Shown here: piece after piece, positions 8,702 to 17,714 of the stretch
How positions within the stretch are numbered: the stretch's first letter is position 1
How the letters are laid out: each line of letters starts with the position of its first letter
Origin: UBA4479 sp963974935
Lineage (GTDB): Bacteria > Pseudomonadota > Alphaproteobacteria > Rhodospirillales > Casp-alpha2
Reading direction: 5' to 3'
Length of the DNA stretch: 64,000 nucleotides
Assembly: GCA_963974935.1 (NCBI GenBank)
Contig: CAXBEV010000003.1
Coordinates: 157,962-221,961, forward strand
Position numbers and translations under genes: made by a program
The notes under the pieces: model-generated
Told to the model about the DNA's origin: nothing
What the model saw: the letters and a program-made list of their open reading frames with translations, nothing else
Database searches by the model: none

Positions 8702-9706
8702 ATGGATATCAAAAACGGTTTCGTCGAGGCCGTCGGCAATACCCCATTAATTCGCCTGAAAGGCCCGTCCGAAGCGACAGGATGTGAAATCTATGGCAAA
8801 GCCGAGTTTTTGAACCCCGGCCAGTCGGTGAAAGATCGCGCGGCACGGCAAATGGTCTTAGATGCCGAAGAAGCCGGCATCTTGCGCCCGGGCGGCGTGA
8901 TCGTTGAAGGCACGGCGGGCAATACTGGGATCGGCTTGGCGCTAATGGCCAACACGCGCGGCTACAAATGCAAGATCGTCATGCCCGACACGCAAAGCCA
9001 GGAAAAGAAAGATATGCTGCGGCTGTGTGGCGCCGAAGTAATGGAAGTCCCTGCCCTGCCGTTTTCCAATCCGGACAACTATCAGCACATTGCGCGACGC
9101 TTGGCCGAAGAAACCGCCAACAAGGCTGAGGGCGGCTGCTTGTTCGCTGACCAATGGAACAACCTGTCGAACCGGAAAGCGCACTACACCTCGACCGGCC
9201 CCGAGATCTGGGCGCAGACCGACGGTAAGGTCGACGGCTTTATCTGCGCCGTCGGCACTGGCGGCACGCTGGCCGGCACGTCGACGTATCTCAAAGAACA
9301 AAAGCCCGGCGTTCAAATTGGCTGCGCCGACCCGTTGGGGGCGGCGATGTATAGTTTGTTCAAGACCGGTGAAGCGAAGGCGTCCGAAGGCGGTTCGATC
9401 GCCGAAGGGATCGGCCTTGGCCGTTCCACGGTGATCGTCGAAGACATCACGGTGGAATACCCTTATATGATCCCCGATACCGAAGCGCTGCCCGTGGTGT
9501 TCGATTTGTTGCAACACGAAGGCCTTTGCCTGGGCGGGTCGAGTGCGATCAACGTCGCCGGTGCGATCCGTATGGCGAAAGACATGGGGCCCGGTCATAC
9601 CATTGTCACGATCTTGTGTGACTCAGGTAATCGTTATCAGTCAAAATTGTTTAACCCGGCGTTCCTTCGGGGTAAAAATTTGCCGGTACCGGCTTGGTTG
9701 GAGTAG
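8702..9706 (+). CDS. cysteine synthase family protein (O-acetylserine sulfhydrylase type)
   Basis: This PLP-dependent beta-replacement enzyme has 334 residues. GNTPLIRL, KAEFLNPGQSVKDRAA (the Lys binds PLP), the substrate loop GTAGNTGIG, the phosphate-binding GTGGTLAG and the C-terminal GGSSAINVAGA are seen. It belongs to the cysteine synthase/cystathionine beta-synthase group and most likely makes cysteine from O-acetylserine and sulfide. The ATG at 8702 follows GGGATTGGGA. It stops 5 bp before the sulfurtransferase gene start, so the two form a sulfur-metabolism operon. Confidence 0.92.
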   Translation: MDIKNGFVEAVGNTPLIRLKGPSEATGCEIYGKAEFLNPGQSVKDRAARQMVLDAEEAGILRPGGVIVEGTAGNTGIGLALMANTRGYKCKIVMPDTQSQEKKDMLRLCGAEVMEVPALPFSNPDNYQHIARRLAEETANKAEGGCLFADQWNNLSNRKAHYTSTGPEIWAQTDGKVDGFICAVGTGGTLAGTSTYLKEQKPGVQIGCADPLGAAMYSLFKTGEAKASEGGSIAEGIGLGRSTVIVEDITVEYPYMIPDTEALPVVFDLLQHEGLCLGGSSAINVAGAIRMAKDMGPGHTIVTILCDSGNRYQSKLFNPAFLRGKNLPVPAWLE

Positions 9707-9711
9707 CGCAG

Positions 9712-10572
9712 ATGGAATACACGAACCCCGACGCCCTGGTCAGCACCGAGTGGCTTGCCGAGCATATGAGTGCGCCTGATATTCGCATCGTCGACGCGAC
9801 ATCGTTTTTGCCCGGCACCGGTCGTAATGCAAAAACTGAATTCCGTGCTTGTCATATTCCGGGTGCGATTTTTTTTGATATCGATGATGTCGCCGATGAT
9901 CGCGAAGACCTGCCGCACATGGTGCCGTCACCGGAAAAGTTTGCATCCCGCGTGCGTCGCCTGGGGCTCGGCGACGGCAATCGAATCGTCGTCTATGACG
10001 CCAACGGCGGCGCTATGGCGGCGTGCCGGGTGTGGTGGATGTTCCGCCTGTTCGGCCACGAAGATGTTGCCGTGCTGAACGGCGGTTTGCCGAAATGGCT
10101 TGCCGAAGATCGCCCGACCGACGATATGCCTCCTGTCCCGCCTGAACGCCACTTCACGGCGCGGACCAATAATCTATTGCTGCGTACGGTCGAGCAAATG
10201 ATTGGCAACGTCGACACGGCACGCGAACAAGTGATCGACGCGCGTGCTGCTGACCGTTTTGCCGGCACCGCTGACGAGCCCCGCGCCGGACTTCGCAAAG
10301 GGCATATTCCGGGCAGTGTCAATCTACCCACCGGCATGTTGTTGGATAAGAGCAACAACTTTACCATGCGTTCGGCAGACGAGATCAAAAAGATATTTAA
10401 CGACGTTGGCGTTGATCTCAGTAAGCCGATTTCGGCCAGTTGCGGGTCCGGTGTCACCGCATGCGTGATCGCGCTCGCAGGCTATTTGGTCGGTAAGGAA
10501 GACATCGCCGTCTATGACGGCTCGTGGACCGAATGGGGTAGCCGTCACGACACCCCCATTACCACGGACTGA
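9712..10572 (+). CDS. sseA: 3-mercaptopyruvate / thiosulfate sulfurtransferase
   Basis: This 286-residue protein has two tandem rhodanese domains (about residues 10-140 and 165-285). The active-site loop of the second domain is CGSGVTA, which is characteristic of 3-mercaptopyruvate sulfurtransferases. The first domain has the inactive DANGG-type loop. AEHMSAPDIRIVDATSFLPG and RAGLRKGHIPGSVNLP are typical of the family. It moves sulfane sulfur from mercaptopyruvate to an acceptor such as cyanide or thioredoxin. The start at 9712 is 5 bp after the cysteine synthase stop. The ribosome site GGAG lies inside the end of that gene, which supports co-expression. Confidence 0.93.
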   Translation: MEYTNPDALVSTEWLAEHMSAPDIRIVDATSFLPGTGRNAKTEFRACHIPGAIFFDIDDVADDREDLPHMVPSPEKFASRVRRLGLGDGNRIVVYDANGGAMAACRVWWMFRLFGHEDVAVLNGGLPKWLAEDRPTDDMPPVPPERHFTARTNNLLLRTVEQMIGNVDTAREQVIDARAADRFAGTADEPRAGLRKGHIPGSVNLPTGMLLDKSNNFTMRSADEIKKIFNDVGVDLSKPISASCGSGVTACVIALAGYLVGKEDIAVYDGSWTEWGSRHDTPITTD

Positions 10573-10579
10573 GGGTGCT

Positions 10580-11125
10580 TTGACCAAAAAGCCCGGTAAA
10601 ATAAAATCCGTCATCACATATCTGGAGATGACGCACGCGCCACATATGCCGCCGCCGCCACCGCCGATGGAGACGCACGCCATCATGCTGGCGAAGCCGA
10701 TCACGGTGTCGTTTTATCGCTATCTCTACAACACTGTCGGTGCCGATAACCTGTGGTGGGAACGTCGCGTCCTTTCCGACGAAGACTTAGGGGCGCTGGT
10801 GCAGACCGAAGACGTCGATGTGTTCGTGCTGTACATGCAGGGCACACCGGCGGGCTATTACGAATTGTTTCAAGCTGCCGGTAGCGACACTATTGAAGTT
10901 GCGTACTTCGGTCTGTTGCCGGACTTCATCGGTCGTGGGCTGGGCGCCTATATGTTGCGCTGTGCCTTGGATGAAGCGTGGCGGCGCGGGCCGGAAAAGG
11001 TGACGGTCAACACCTGCGACCTGGATCACCCGAACGCGTTGCAAAACTATCAACGTGCCGGGTTTGCGCCGGTCGACCAAAAGACCCGCACCGTCGACGA
11101 TCCCCGCGTGCTCGGGGTTTTTTGA
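10580..11125 (+). CDS. GNAT-family N-acetyltransferase
   Basis: This is a GNAT-fold protein of 181 residues. The acetyl-CoA binding segment is YFGLLPDFIGRGLGAYMLRCAL (two blocks, about residues 110-131), followed by VNTCDLDHPNALQNYQRAGF. The N terminus has an unusual proline run (HMPPPPPPMETHAIML). I chose a TTG start at 10580, seven bases after the sseA stop with GAGGG at 10571-10575; no ATG or GTG lies in a better place. It is probably the third gene of the cysteine synthase-sseA transcript. The substrate is unknown. Its last codons form an intrinsic terminator. Confidence 0.85.
   Translation: MTKKPGKIKSVITYLEMTHAPHMPPPPPPMETHAIMLAKPITVSFYRYLYNTVGADNLWWERRVLSDEDLGALVQTEDVDVFVLYMQGTPAGYYELFQAAGSDTIEVAYFGLLPDFIGRGLGAYMLRCALDEAWRRGPEKVTVNTCDLDHPNALQNYQRAGFAPVDQKTRTVDDPRVLGVF
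11102..11123 (+). terminator. intrinsic terminator inside the 3' end of the GNAT gene
   Basis: CCCCG (11102-11106) pairs with CGGGG (11113-11117) around a 6-nt loop and is followed by six T (11118-11123). It overlaps the last seven codons and touches the TGA stop, so the stop codon and the terminator share sequence. Confidence 0.75.
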
Positions 11126-11130
11126 TCTCA

Positions 11131-11170
11131 TAAAAAAGGCGGCCCGCCCCTTTCGGAATGCGGACCGCCT
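11131..11170 (-). terminator. intrinsic terminator of the aap operon
   Basis: On the minus strand an 11-bp stem with one mismatch (11160-11170 with 11137-11147) is followed by six T (complement of 11132-11137). It lies about 60 bp beyond the stop of the ATP-binding gene, as expected for the end of the leftward aap transcript. Confidence 0.8.
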
Positions 11171-11231
11171 CTCCATCCCCCCTCTGGATCAGGTCACCTG
11201 ATCAGGATGGTGAACGTGTAGCTGCGTGATT

Positions 11232-12020
11232 TTAGTGTCCGAGAATCTGGCTCAGGAACAGCTTCGTCCGCTCGTGCTGCGGATTACCGAAGAACTCTTC
11301 TGGTACATTTTCTTCGATAATCTCACCTTCGTCCATGAAGATGACGCGGTCGGCGACGGTGCGGGCAAAGCCCATCTCGTGCGTCACGCACAGCATGGTC
11401 ATGCCGGTCGAGGCCAGCGAAACCATGGTGTCGAGCACCTCTTTGATCATCTCGGGGTCAAGCGCCGAGGTCGGCTCGTCAAACAACATGATGCGCGGGT
11501 TCATGCACAACGAACGTGCAATCGCGACGCGCTGTTGCTGACCACCGGAAAGTTGCCCCGGATACTTCAGGGCCTGCTCGGGGATTTTGACCTTTGCCAG
11601 ATACTCCATGGCCGCTTCTTCAGCGTCTTTACGGGGCGTCTGACGCACCCAGATCGGGCCCAACGTGCAGTTCTCCAACACCGTTAAGTGCGGGAAAAGA
11701 TTGAAGTGCTGGAATACCATACCGACTTCGCGGCGGATGGCGTCGATCTGTTTGAGGTCGTTGGTCAGTTCGATTCCATCGACCCTAATTTGCCCCTTCT
11801 GGTGTTCTTCCAGCCGGTTGATGCAGCGGATCAATGTCGATTTACCGGAACCCGACGGGCCGCAGACGACAATCCGCTCACCCTGTTTGACGGTCAGGTT
11901 GATGTTTTTGAGCACATGGAAATCGCCATACCACTTGTGCATGTCTACGATTTCAATCAAGTCGTCGTCGCCGGCGGCTGATGCGACCGGGGTGTGTTGA
12001 ACGGTTTCAGTTTCACCCAT
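11232..12020 (-). CDS. aapP: general L-amino acid ABC transporter, ATP-binding protein
   Basis: This 262-residue ATPase powers the importer encoded upstream. Walker A GPSGSGKST, Q-loop VFQHFNLFPHLTVLEN, signature LSGGQQQR, Walker B IMLFDEPTSALDPE and switch His in CVTHEMGF are all present. It belongs to the GlnQ/AapP polar amino acid group. The ATG at 12020 follows AAGGACAG; the frame upstream overlaps aapM and is not coding. Order and strand (J-Q-M-P) match the Aap system of rhizobia. Confidence 0.95.
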   Translation of the reverse strand: MGETETVQHTPVASAAGDDDLIEIVDMHKWYGDFHVLKNINLTVKQGERIVVCGPSGSGKSTLIRCINRLEEHQKGQIRVDGIELTNDLKQIDAIRREVGMVFQHFNLFPHLTVLENCTLGPIWVRQTPRKDAEEAAMEYLAKVKIPEQALKYPGQLSGGQQQRVAIARSLCMNPRIMLFDEPTSALDPEMIKEVLDTMVSLASTGMTMLCVTHEMGFARTVADRVIFMDEGEIIEENVPEEFFGNPQHERTKLFLSQILGH

Positions 12021-12045
12021 GATTCTGTCCTTTCTGACCAGCGCC

Positions 12046-13161
12046 TTAGCGCTTGTGGCCTTTTTCGAGCTTGCCTTCGAGATAGATCGAGTAACGCGAC
12101 ATACCGAAGCAAGCGATGAAGAAGAAGATCGCAATGGAGATATAAACCTCGTTGGAGAGGCCATTCCATTTCGTATCCGCGAGCGATGACCGACCGATGC
12201 CGAGTACATCCAACAGGCCGATAATGAGCACCAACGTGGTGTCCTTAAACAGACCAATGAATGTATTCACGATACCGGGGATCGACACTTTAAGGGCTTG
12301 CGGCAGAACGATAAGACGCATCGACTGCCAATATTTAAGACCCATGCTGTTGGCCGCCTCGTATTGCCCGTTCGGAATCGACTGTAAGCCGCCCCGAACA
12401 ACCTCGGCGATGTAGCCGCTGGCAAACAGCGTCACCATGATCAACACCCTTAACAGCAGGTCGAACGTGGTGCCCGGCGGCAGAAAGTAGTTGAGCATGG
12501 TGGATGCCACGAACAACAGCGTGATCAACGGCACGCCGCGGATGAACTCGATGAAACAGATAGAGACCGTTCTGACGATCGGCAGGTGTGATTGTCGACC
12601 GAGCGCAAGGGCGATCCCCAAAGGTAGCGAGAATGCGATCCCCGTAACGCCGACGATGGTGTTCAGCATCATGCCGCCGAACTCGTCGGTGCCAACTGGC
12701 TCAAGTCCAAGGCCACCCAGCAACAGCCATCCTGCAATGAACGGATACGCAAGCGCGTATAACAGACCGACTTTACGGAATGGTGCGTTATCGAATAGCA
12801 CTGGTATTAAAGCGACAATCAACAAGACGAACGATAAGTTGACGCGCCATTGTGATTCGTCCGGATAGAAACCGTACGTTAAAATGTTGATCCGGTTGAC
12901 GATGAATGCCCAACAAGCACCGTCATCAATGGCCCGGCATTCTGCGCGGCTTGCCGCGTTGATTACCGCATCCAGCACAGCCCAATTGAGCAATGGCGGA
13001 ATGATCAGGTACAGCAAGTAAATCGACACCAGCGTCATTAGGGTGTTGATCCAAGACGAGAATAGGTTCGTCCTGAGCCAAAGCATAATGCCGCGTTGGC
13101 CGACTGGTGGCGGTTGATCCGGGTATTCGCCCGGGACGTAGTTTTGCACTGTGTCACTCAT
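12046..13161 (-). CDS. aapM: general L-amino acid ABC transporter, permease M
   Basis: This 371-residue inner-membrane permease has an N-terminal soluble stretch, helices at about 35-60 and 105-150, and the His/Glu/Gln transporter core from about residue 165. The coupling motif is EAANSMGLKYWQSMRLIVLP, which contacts the ATPase. The extra loop near residues 65-100 with two Cys (ECRAIDDGACW) is present. It pairs with AapQ to form the channel. It starts 12 bp after the aapQ stop. Confidence 0.93.
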   Translation of the reverse strand: MSDTVQNYVPGEYPDQPPPVGQRGIMLWLRTNLFSSWINTLMTLVSIYLLYLIIPPLLNWAVLDAVINAASRAECRAIDDGACWAFIVNRINILTYGFYPDESQWRVNLSFVLLIVALIPVLFDNAPFRKVGLLYALAYPFIAGWLLLGGLGLEPVGTDEFGGMMLNTIVGVTGIAFSLPLGIALALGRQSHLPIVRTVSICFIEFIRGVPLITLLFVASTMLNYFLPPGTTFDLLLRVLIMVTLFASGYIAEVVRGGLQSIPNGQYEAANSMGLKYWQSMRLIVLPQALKVSIPGIVNTFIGLFKDTTLVLIIGLLDVLGIGRSSLADTKWNGLSNEVYISIAIFFFIACFGMSRYSIYLEGKLEKGHKR

Positions 13162-13173
13162 GTCCCTGCTCCC

Positions 13174-14382
13174 TCACCGCTCGACCAATTTGATACGTTG
13201 GTTGTACCAGTTCATAAACGCTGAGATCGCCAGCGAGATGACCAGGTAAATCGCGATCACCAGAAGCATCGTTTCCATTTCTTTGCCGGTCTGCATGAGC
13301 GAGATGCCACCGAGTGTGGCGACGATGTCCATGTAGCCGATGGCAATAGCCAGAGACGAGTTCTTGGTGAGGTTGAGATACATACTTGTCAGCGGCGGCA
13401 CGATGACACGCAGAGCCTGCGGGATGATTACCAAGTTTAAAATACGACCGCGACTGATACCCAATGCCGAGGCAGCTTCCCACTGACCATGACTGACCGA
13501 CAAAATGCCGGCGCGCACGATCTCGGCGATAAAGGCAGCAGTGTATAGCGATAGCGCCAGCCAAAGTGCCATGAATTCGGGCAGGATTACCATGCCGCCC
13601 TGGAAGTTAAATCGCCCGAATACAGGTGCGTCCCATGTGAGCGGCGTGCCGGTCACGAAAAAGACGATTATTGGAAGGCCGAGGATGGCCGCCATCCCGA
13701 TCCAGAAAACCGGATAAATCTTGCCCGTCGCATCCTGCACTTTGCGGGCATATTTCCGAAACCAAACGGTGAATGCGATGCCGACGAAAAATGCGATAAT
13801 CACGAACCAGAATAGATCTTCCATGATCGGCTTCGGCGCGTAAACGCCGCGATTAGAGAGGAAGAACATGTCTCCGATGTTGAAATCATCTTTCGCGATT
13901 TTCGGATGCGGAAGTGAATGCACGACGATGCCATGGATCAATAGGATGTGCAGCAGCACCGGCACGTTCCGCGTGAATTCGATGAACACATAGCTGATGC
14001 GGTTCAACAGGTAGTTCGGCGAGAGCCTGAACACACCTAAAATAAAACCGAGTATGGTCGCCAGAATGATACCGCAAATGGCGACAAGGCCGGTATTGAG
14101 CAGCCCGACGAGGCCGGCGCGGAAGTGCGTGTCGCGCGACGTGTAATCGATCAAAGTTTGGTTGATATCGTAACTGGCGGGTTCGCTTAGGAAGTCGTAG
14201 CTGAAGGTCTTGCCGACGGCCGCCAAATTAGAAACCGCGTTGCTAATAATGAAGGCGAAAAATCCGATAAGGATCGCCATTGTCAGAATCTGTAAAATGA
14301 CCGATCTGGCTTCACGATTATGCCAGAGTTTGCTGATTGCTGATCGGCTATCAGCGTCCATATCCGCGGTGGTTGTGCTCAT
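13174..14382 (-). CDS. aapQ: general L-amino acid ABC transporter, permease Q
   Basis: This 402-residue inner-membrane permease has a first helix at about residues 30-50 (LQILTMAILIGFFAFIISNA) and the transporter core at about 85-395. A long insert between helices is typical of AapQ. The EAA loop reads EAASALGISRGRILNLVIIP. It is separated from aapJ by a 236-bp spacer with strong secondary structure, unlike the 12- and 25-bp gaps between the later genes. This suggests lower expression of the permeases than of the binding protein. Confidence 0.93.
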   Translation of the reverse strand: MSTTTADMDADSRSAISKLWHNREARSVILQILTMAILIGFFAFIISNAVSNLAAVGKTFSYDFLSEPASYDINQTLIDYTSRDTHFRAGLVGLLNTGLVAICGIILATILGFILGVFRLSPNYLLNRISYVFIEFTRNVPVLLHILLIHGIVVHSLPHPKIAKDDFNIGDMFFLSNRGVYAPKPIMEDLFWFVIIAFFVGIAFTVWFRKYARKVQDATGKIYPVFWIGMAAILGLPIIVFFVTGTPLTWDAPVFGRFNFQGGMVILPEFMALWLALSLYTAAFIAEIVRAGILSVSHGQWEAASALGISRGRILNLVIIPQALRVIVPPLTSMYLNLTKNSSLAIAIGYMDIVATLGGISLMQTGKEMETMLLVIAIYLVISLAISAFMNWYNQRIKLVER

Positions 14383-14449
14383 TAACTGTTCATCCCCCGT
14401 TGCGTGGAGGACGCGCCCATTCTCTGGCTATAAACAAAGCCTAAAGGCG

Positions 14450-14577
14450 CCGTCCCGCAATACCAAACCTCCCGTGTTTCGATGCCGCTTTGGTGCCTTG
14501 AACGTGGCGCGCGGCTCTCGAAACGTGAGCTTCGGGACGGATGGACACCAAAGCGCCCACCCGTCCTTAAAGCTCAC
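14450..14577 (-). promoter_or_regulatory. structured spacer between aapJ and aapQ with interlocked stems
   Basis: Several mutually exclusive pairings are visible. CGCTTTGGTG (14486-14495) pairs with CACCAAAGCG (14546-14555). GTGAGCTT (14525-14532) pairs with AAGCTCAC (14570-14577), with GGACGG (14535-14540) and CCGTCC (14561-14566) inside. CCGTCCCG (14450-14457) can pair instead with CGGGACGG (14533-14540), and ACCAAA (14462-14467) with TTTGGT (14489-14494). The first two helices cross and so form a pseudoknot or a switch. No T-run follows. It may stabilise the aapJ message or limit read-through (inference). Confidence 0.6.
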
Positions 14578-14618
14578 ATCATCCGATCACGTAACGTGGC
14601 CGGATGTCGCCTTCCGGA

Positions 14619-15641
14619 TCAACGGAAAGGCGGCGTGTATTGCAGACCGCCATCGGTCCACAGCGCATTTAGACCGCGTGAAAGGCCGATTTCGGTGTCG
14701 GGACCGATGTGACGGTCAAAGATTTCGCTGTAGTTGCCTACCGACGAAATAATCTTCACGACCCAATCTTTGTTCAGGCCGAGCATTGCGCCGAGGTCGC
14801 CTTCGGCGCCGAGCATCCGGTTGATTTCCGGGTTATTCGTGCCTTTGGCTAATTCCATGACGTTTGCTTGCGTAATGCCGAGCTCTTCAGCTGCCACAAT
14901 CGCGTTGTACGTCCAGCGGATAATATCGCTCCACTGGTCGTCGCCGTGACGGACCACAGGACCAAGCGGCTCTTTGGAGATGATTTCTGGCAGAATGATG
15001 TGGTCTTTCGGATTATCGAAGACCGCACGTGAAGCAGCAAGACCGGAAGCGTCCGTTGTGTAGGCGTCGCAACGACCGGCAAGATAGTTTTTGCGTGCTT
15101 CTTCACTGTCTTCAATCGGCACTGGCTCGTAGCTGATCTTGTTTTTGCGGAAGAAGTCCGCAAGGTTCAGCTCGGTGGTGGTACCGGTCTGGATGCAGAC
15201 GGTCGCGCCATTGAGTTCTTTGGCCGACTTCACACCCAATGCCTTCGGCACCATGAAGCCCTGACCATCATAGTAGTTCACGCCGACAAACGTGGTTTTC
15301 ACGTCAACGTCACGCACGAAGGTCCACGTGGTGTTCCGCCAAATAACGTCACCTTCTTTAGAGTTCAAAAGGGTGAAACGCGTCTTGCCGGTAGCCGGCA
15401 CGAATTTTACTTTGCTGGCATCGCCGAGAACAGCGGCTGCAGTCGCACGGCAGAAGTCGGCATCAAAACCTTGATAAACGCCGTTGGCGTCGGTGTAGGC
15501 AAAGCCCGGAAGACCGGTCGAGACGATGCAGCGAAGCTCGCCGTTCGCTTTGACTTCGTCCAGCGTTGCTGCAGTCGCGACGGTCGAACCGAACGCGAAA
15601 ACGGCAGCAGCGGCAGCCGAAAAGAGGGTTGATTTTTTCAT
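14619..15641 (-). CDS. aapJ: general L-amino acid ABC transporter, periplasmic binding protein
   Basis: This 340-residue solute-binding protein has a signal peptide (MKKSTLFSAAAAAVFAFGST, cut after VATAA). The bilobal domain shows RCIVSTGLPGFAYTDANG, GFDADFCRATAAAVLG and CDAYTTDASGLAAS. It captures L-amino acids in the periplasm for AapQMP. The start follows GGGAGC. It is the first gene of the operon. The 289 bp upstream (15642-15930) separate it from the divergent metC and should hold both promoters; I see no clear operator there. Confidence 0.95.
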   Translation of the reverse strand: MKKSTLFSAAAAAVFAFGSTVATAATLDEVKANGELRCIVSTGLPGFAYTDANGVYQGFDADFCRATAAAVLGDASKVKFVPATGKTRFTLLNSKEGDVIWRNTTWTFVRDVDVKTTFVGVNYYDGQGFMVPKALGVKSAKELNGATVCIQTGTTTELNLADFFRKNKISYEPVPIEDSEEARKNYLAGRCDAYTTDASGLAASRAVFDNPKDHIILPEIISKEPLGPVVRHGDDQWSDIIRWTYNAIVAAEELGITQANVMELAKGTNNPEINRMLGAEGDLGAMLGLNKDWVVKIISSVGNYSEIFDRHIGPDTEIGLSRGLNALWTDGGLQYTPPFR

Positions 15642-15930
15642 TATAAATAGCTCCCTGAAGACTTGATTTTAGGTTTAGGCCCCTTCGAAAAAATTGGTTT
15701 CATTTTTGAAGGACATGAATCCGTAACACGTTTCTTAACAAACCCTCAAGACGAAACGGAATGTTTCGGTCACATTCGAAAACCCTTAGTCGTTAACGAG
15801 TCGCGCTCCATTTGTCGGCGAAATGATGCAGCGCACCATGCTCAGCAACGTGCGCAGCCCTTCACGTCCTCGCTATCGCCAAGCCTGCCTGCGTCGTTTA
15901 TGGTCAAAAAAATCGTCCAATGAGGAAACA

Positions 15931-17145
15931 ATGACCGATAAAACAACCGCCAAGCCATCATCTACACATCGCCAAGATACGATCATTGCGCACGCCGGAC
16001 GTGATGCTCGTGCCAATCATGGTGTTGTGAACCCGCCTGTCTATCACGCGTCGACGATCACTTTTCCGACCTTGGAAGAGTTCGAGACACGGGACCGTCC
16101 GCCTTATGTCGGGCCGCAGTACGGTCGCAGCGGCACGCCGACGCAGTTTGCGTTTGAGGCGGCGATCACGGCACTGCATGGCGGCCACAAAACGGTTTCA
16201 TATCCGTCGGGCCTGGCCGCGATTGCCGGTGCGGTGACGACGTTCGTCAAAAACGGCGATCATATTCTGGTGTCCGACAATGTGTATGGGCCGACTCGTG
16301 CGCGGATCAGCGGTGTGATTTTGCAGCGCATGGGGGTTGATGTTGAATTCTACGACCCCGCCATCGGCGCCGGTATCAAGGACCTGCTACGTCCGAATAC
16401 GGCGGTCGTTTATATGGAAAGCCCGGGCTCGTTAACATTTGATATGCAAGACGTGCCGGCGATCACCAGTGCGCTGGTCGGCAGCAACGTAATCAGCATG
16501 ATCGATAATACCTGGGCGTCCGGGTATTTCATGAAGCCGTTGGCACTCGGCGTCGATGTGGTTGTCGAGGCGGCGACGAAATATGTCGTTGGCCATTCCG
16601 ATGCCATGCTGGGCACGGTCACGGTTGCCACTGAAGAACACTTTCAGGCGTTGAAAGGTATGGCCAACAGTTACGGCTATCACGCGGCGCCTGATGATTG
16701 TTATCTGGGCCAGCGCGGCCTTCGCACCATCGGTGTGCGCCTCGAGCGGCATCAAAAAAATGCGCTCGAAGTTGCGACGTGGCTGCAAGGTCGGCCCGAG
16801 GTCGCGCGCGTCATGTACCCTGCCCTGCCCGACGACCCGAGCCACGCGCTCTGGAAGCGGGATTGCAGCGGGGCGTCGGGTCTGTTCGGTGTGGTCTTGG
16901 TGGAAGCGCCGAAGACTGCCGTCGCGGCGATGCTGGATGGCTACACCTTGTTCGGGATCGGCGCCAGTTGGGGCGGCTACGAAAGTCTGGTGTTGCCGGC
17001 GTATCCCGGCAAGCTGCGCACCGCGACCGGTTGGGATGCGCCCGGTCCCTGCGTGCGCTATCACATCGGCCTCGAAGATCCGGCGGATTTGATCGACGAA
17101 CTCAGCGCCGGATTTGAACGCTTTAACAAGGTACGTTCCGAATGA
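15931..17145 (+). CDS. metC: cystathionine beta-lyase
   Basis: This 404-residue enzyme belongs to the Cys/Met PLP-dependent family. YGRSGTPTQFAFE, the PLP segment SYPSGLAAIAGAV, the aspartate region MIDNTWASGYFMKPL and the Schiff-base lysine in EAATKYVVGHSDAMLGTV are visible. The overall pattern fits MetC, which cleaves cystathionine to homocysteine, pyruvate and ammonia. The ATG at 15931 follows GAGGAA; the frame upstream of it is Arg-rich and not conserved in kind. It overlaps hisI by 4 bp (ATGA), so the two are translationally coupled although their pathways differ. Confidence 0.92.
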   Translation: MTDKTTAKPSSTHRQDTIIAHAGRDARANHGVVNPPVYHASTITFPTLEEFETRDRPPYVGPQYGRSGTPTQFAFEAAITALHGGHKTVSYPSGLAAIAGAVTTFVKNGDHILVSDNVYGPTRARISGVILQRMGVDVEFYDPAIGAGIKDLLRPNTAVVYMESPGSLTFDMQDVPAITSALVGSNVISMIDNTWASGYFMKPLALGVDVVVEAATKYVVGHSDAMLGTVTVATEEHFQALKGMANSYGYHAAPDDCYLGQRGLRTIGVRLERHQKNALEVATWLQGRPEVARVMYPALPDDPSHALWKRDCSGASGLFGVVLVEAPKTAVAAMLDGYTLFGIGASWGGYESLVLPAYPGKLRTATGWDAPGPCVRYHIGLEDPADLIDELSAGFERFNKVRSE

Positions 17146-17549
17146 CAGCGCCCGATAATAAAAATATTGATGCCGTGATCGATGCGCTCAGCTTCGATGC
17201 GCATGGATTGATTCCGGCGATTGCGCAGCAAGCCGACACCGGCGAAGTGCTGATGGTGGCGTGGATGAATGCGGACGCTGTGCGTGAAACGCTCATGACC
17301 GGGCGGGTCTGCTATTGGTCGCGCTCACGCAAATCGCTGTGGCGCAAAGGCGAACAGTCCGGCCAAGTGCAGATGTTGAAAGAATTCCGTTGGGACTGCG
17401 ATGCGGACACGATCTTGGTGCAGGTCGACCAAACCGGCGTCGCGTGTCACACCGGGCGCCGTAATTGCTTTTTCAATGCGGTACGCGACGGCGCAATCCA
17501 CGTCATTGCCGACATCGAGATTGATCCGGCAAAGCTGTATCAGAAATAA
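17142..17549 (+). CDS. hisI: phosphoribosyl-AMP cyclohydrolase
   Basis: This 135-residue protein is of normal length for stand-alone HisI, which opens the purine ring of phosphoribosyl-AMP in histidine synthesis. The metal-binding region WDCDADTILVQVDQTGVACH (about residues 84-103) and the following RNCFF are intact. Codons from 17327 to the stop are duplicated at 20676-20898. The last third of the gene differs between the copies, so the 3' end here may be of foreign origin, brought in with the mer island (inference). Confidence 0.95.
   Translation: MTAPDNKNIDAVIDALSFDAHGLIPAIAQQADTGEVLMVAWMNADAVRETLMTGRVCYWSRSRKSLWRKGEQSGQVQMLKEFRWDCDADTILVQVDQTGVACHTGRRNCFFNAVRDGAIHVIADIEIDPAKLYQK
17327..17549 (+). 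repeat. left copy of 223-bp direct repeat (hisI 3' end)
   Basis: It matches 20676-20898 without gaps at a constant offset of 3349 bp. I count about eleven mismatches, nearly all in the last 90 bp; the first part is identical by eye. The identity stops abruptly after the TAA codon (GCGTC against ACGTT). Confidence 0.9.
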
Positions 17550-17714
17550 GCGTCAGTGTAACTTCACCTATAAAGTAAGACTGCGTTCTCCAGAAAACCG
17601 ACAGCCCAAGTTTTATACGTATACTGAGCGCATCGATATACGGCCCTCTTCGAACTGAAGGCATAACTAAAACTGCTTCTTGGCCTTGCACGGCGCCCGA
17701 TCAAATTTGGGCCT

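Noticed and set aside
15823..15930. N-terminal extension of the cystathionine beta-lyase frame
   Set aside because: The extension is basic and unlike the family; the ATG at 15931 has a good ribosome site.
17550..17714. Search for transposon ends at the mer island border
   Set aside because: No inverted repeat pair between 17550-17714 and 20628-20675 was found by eye.
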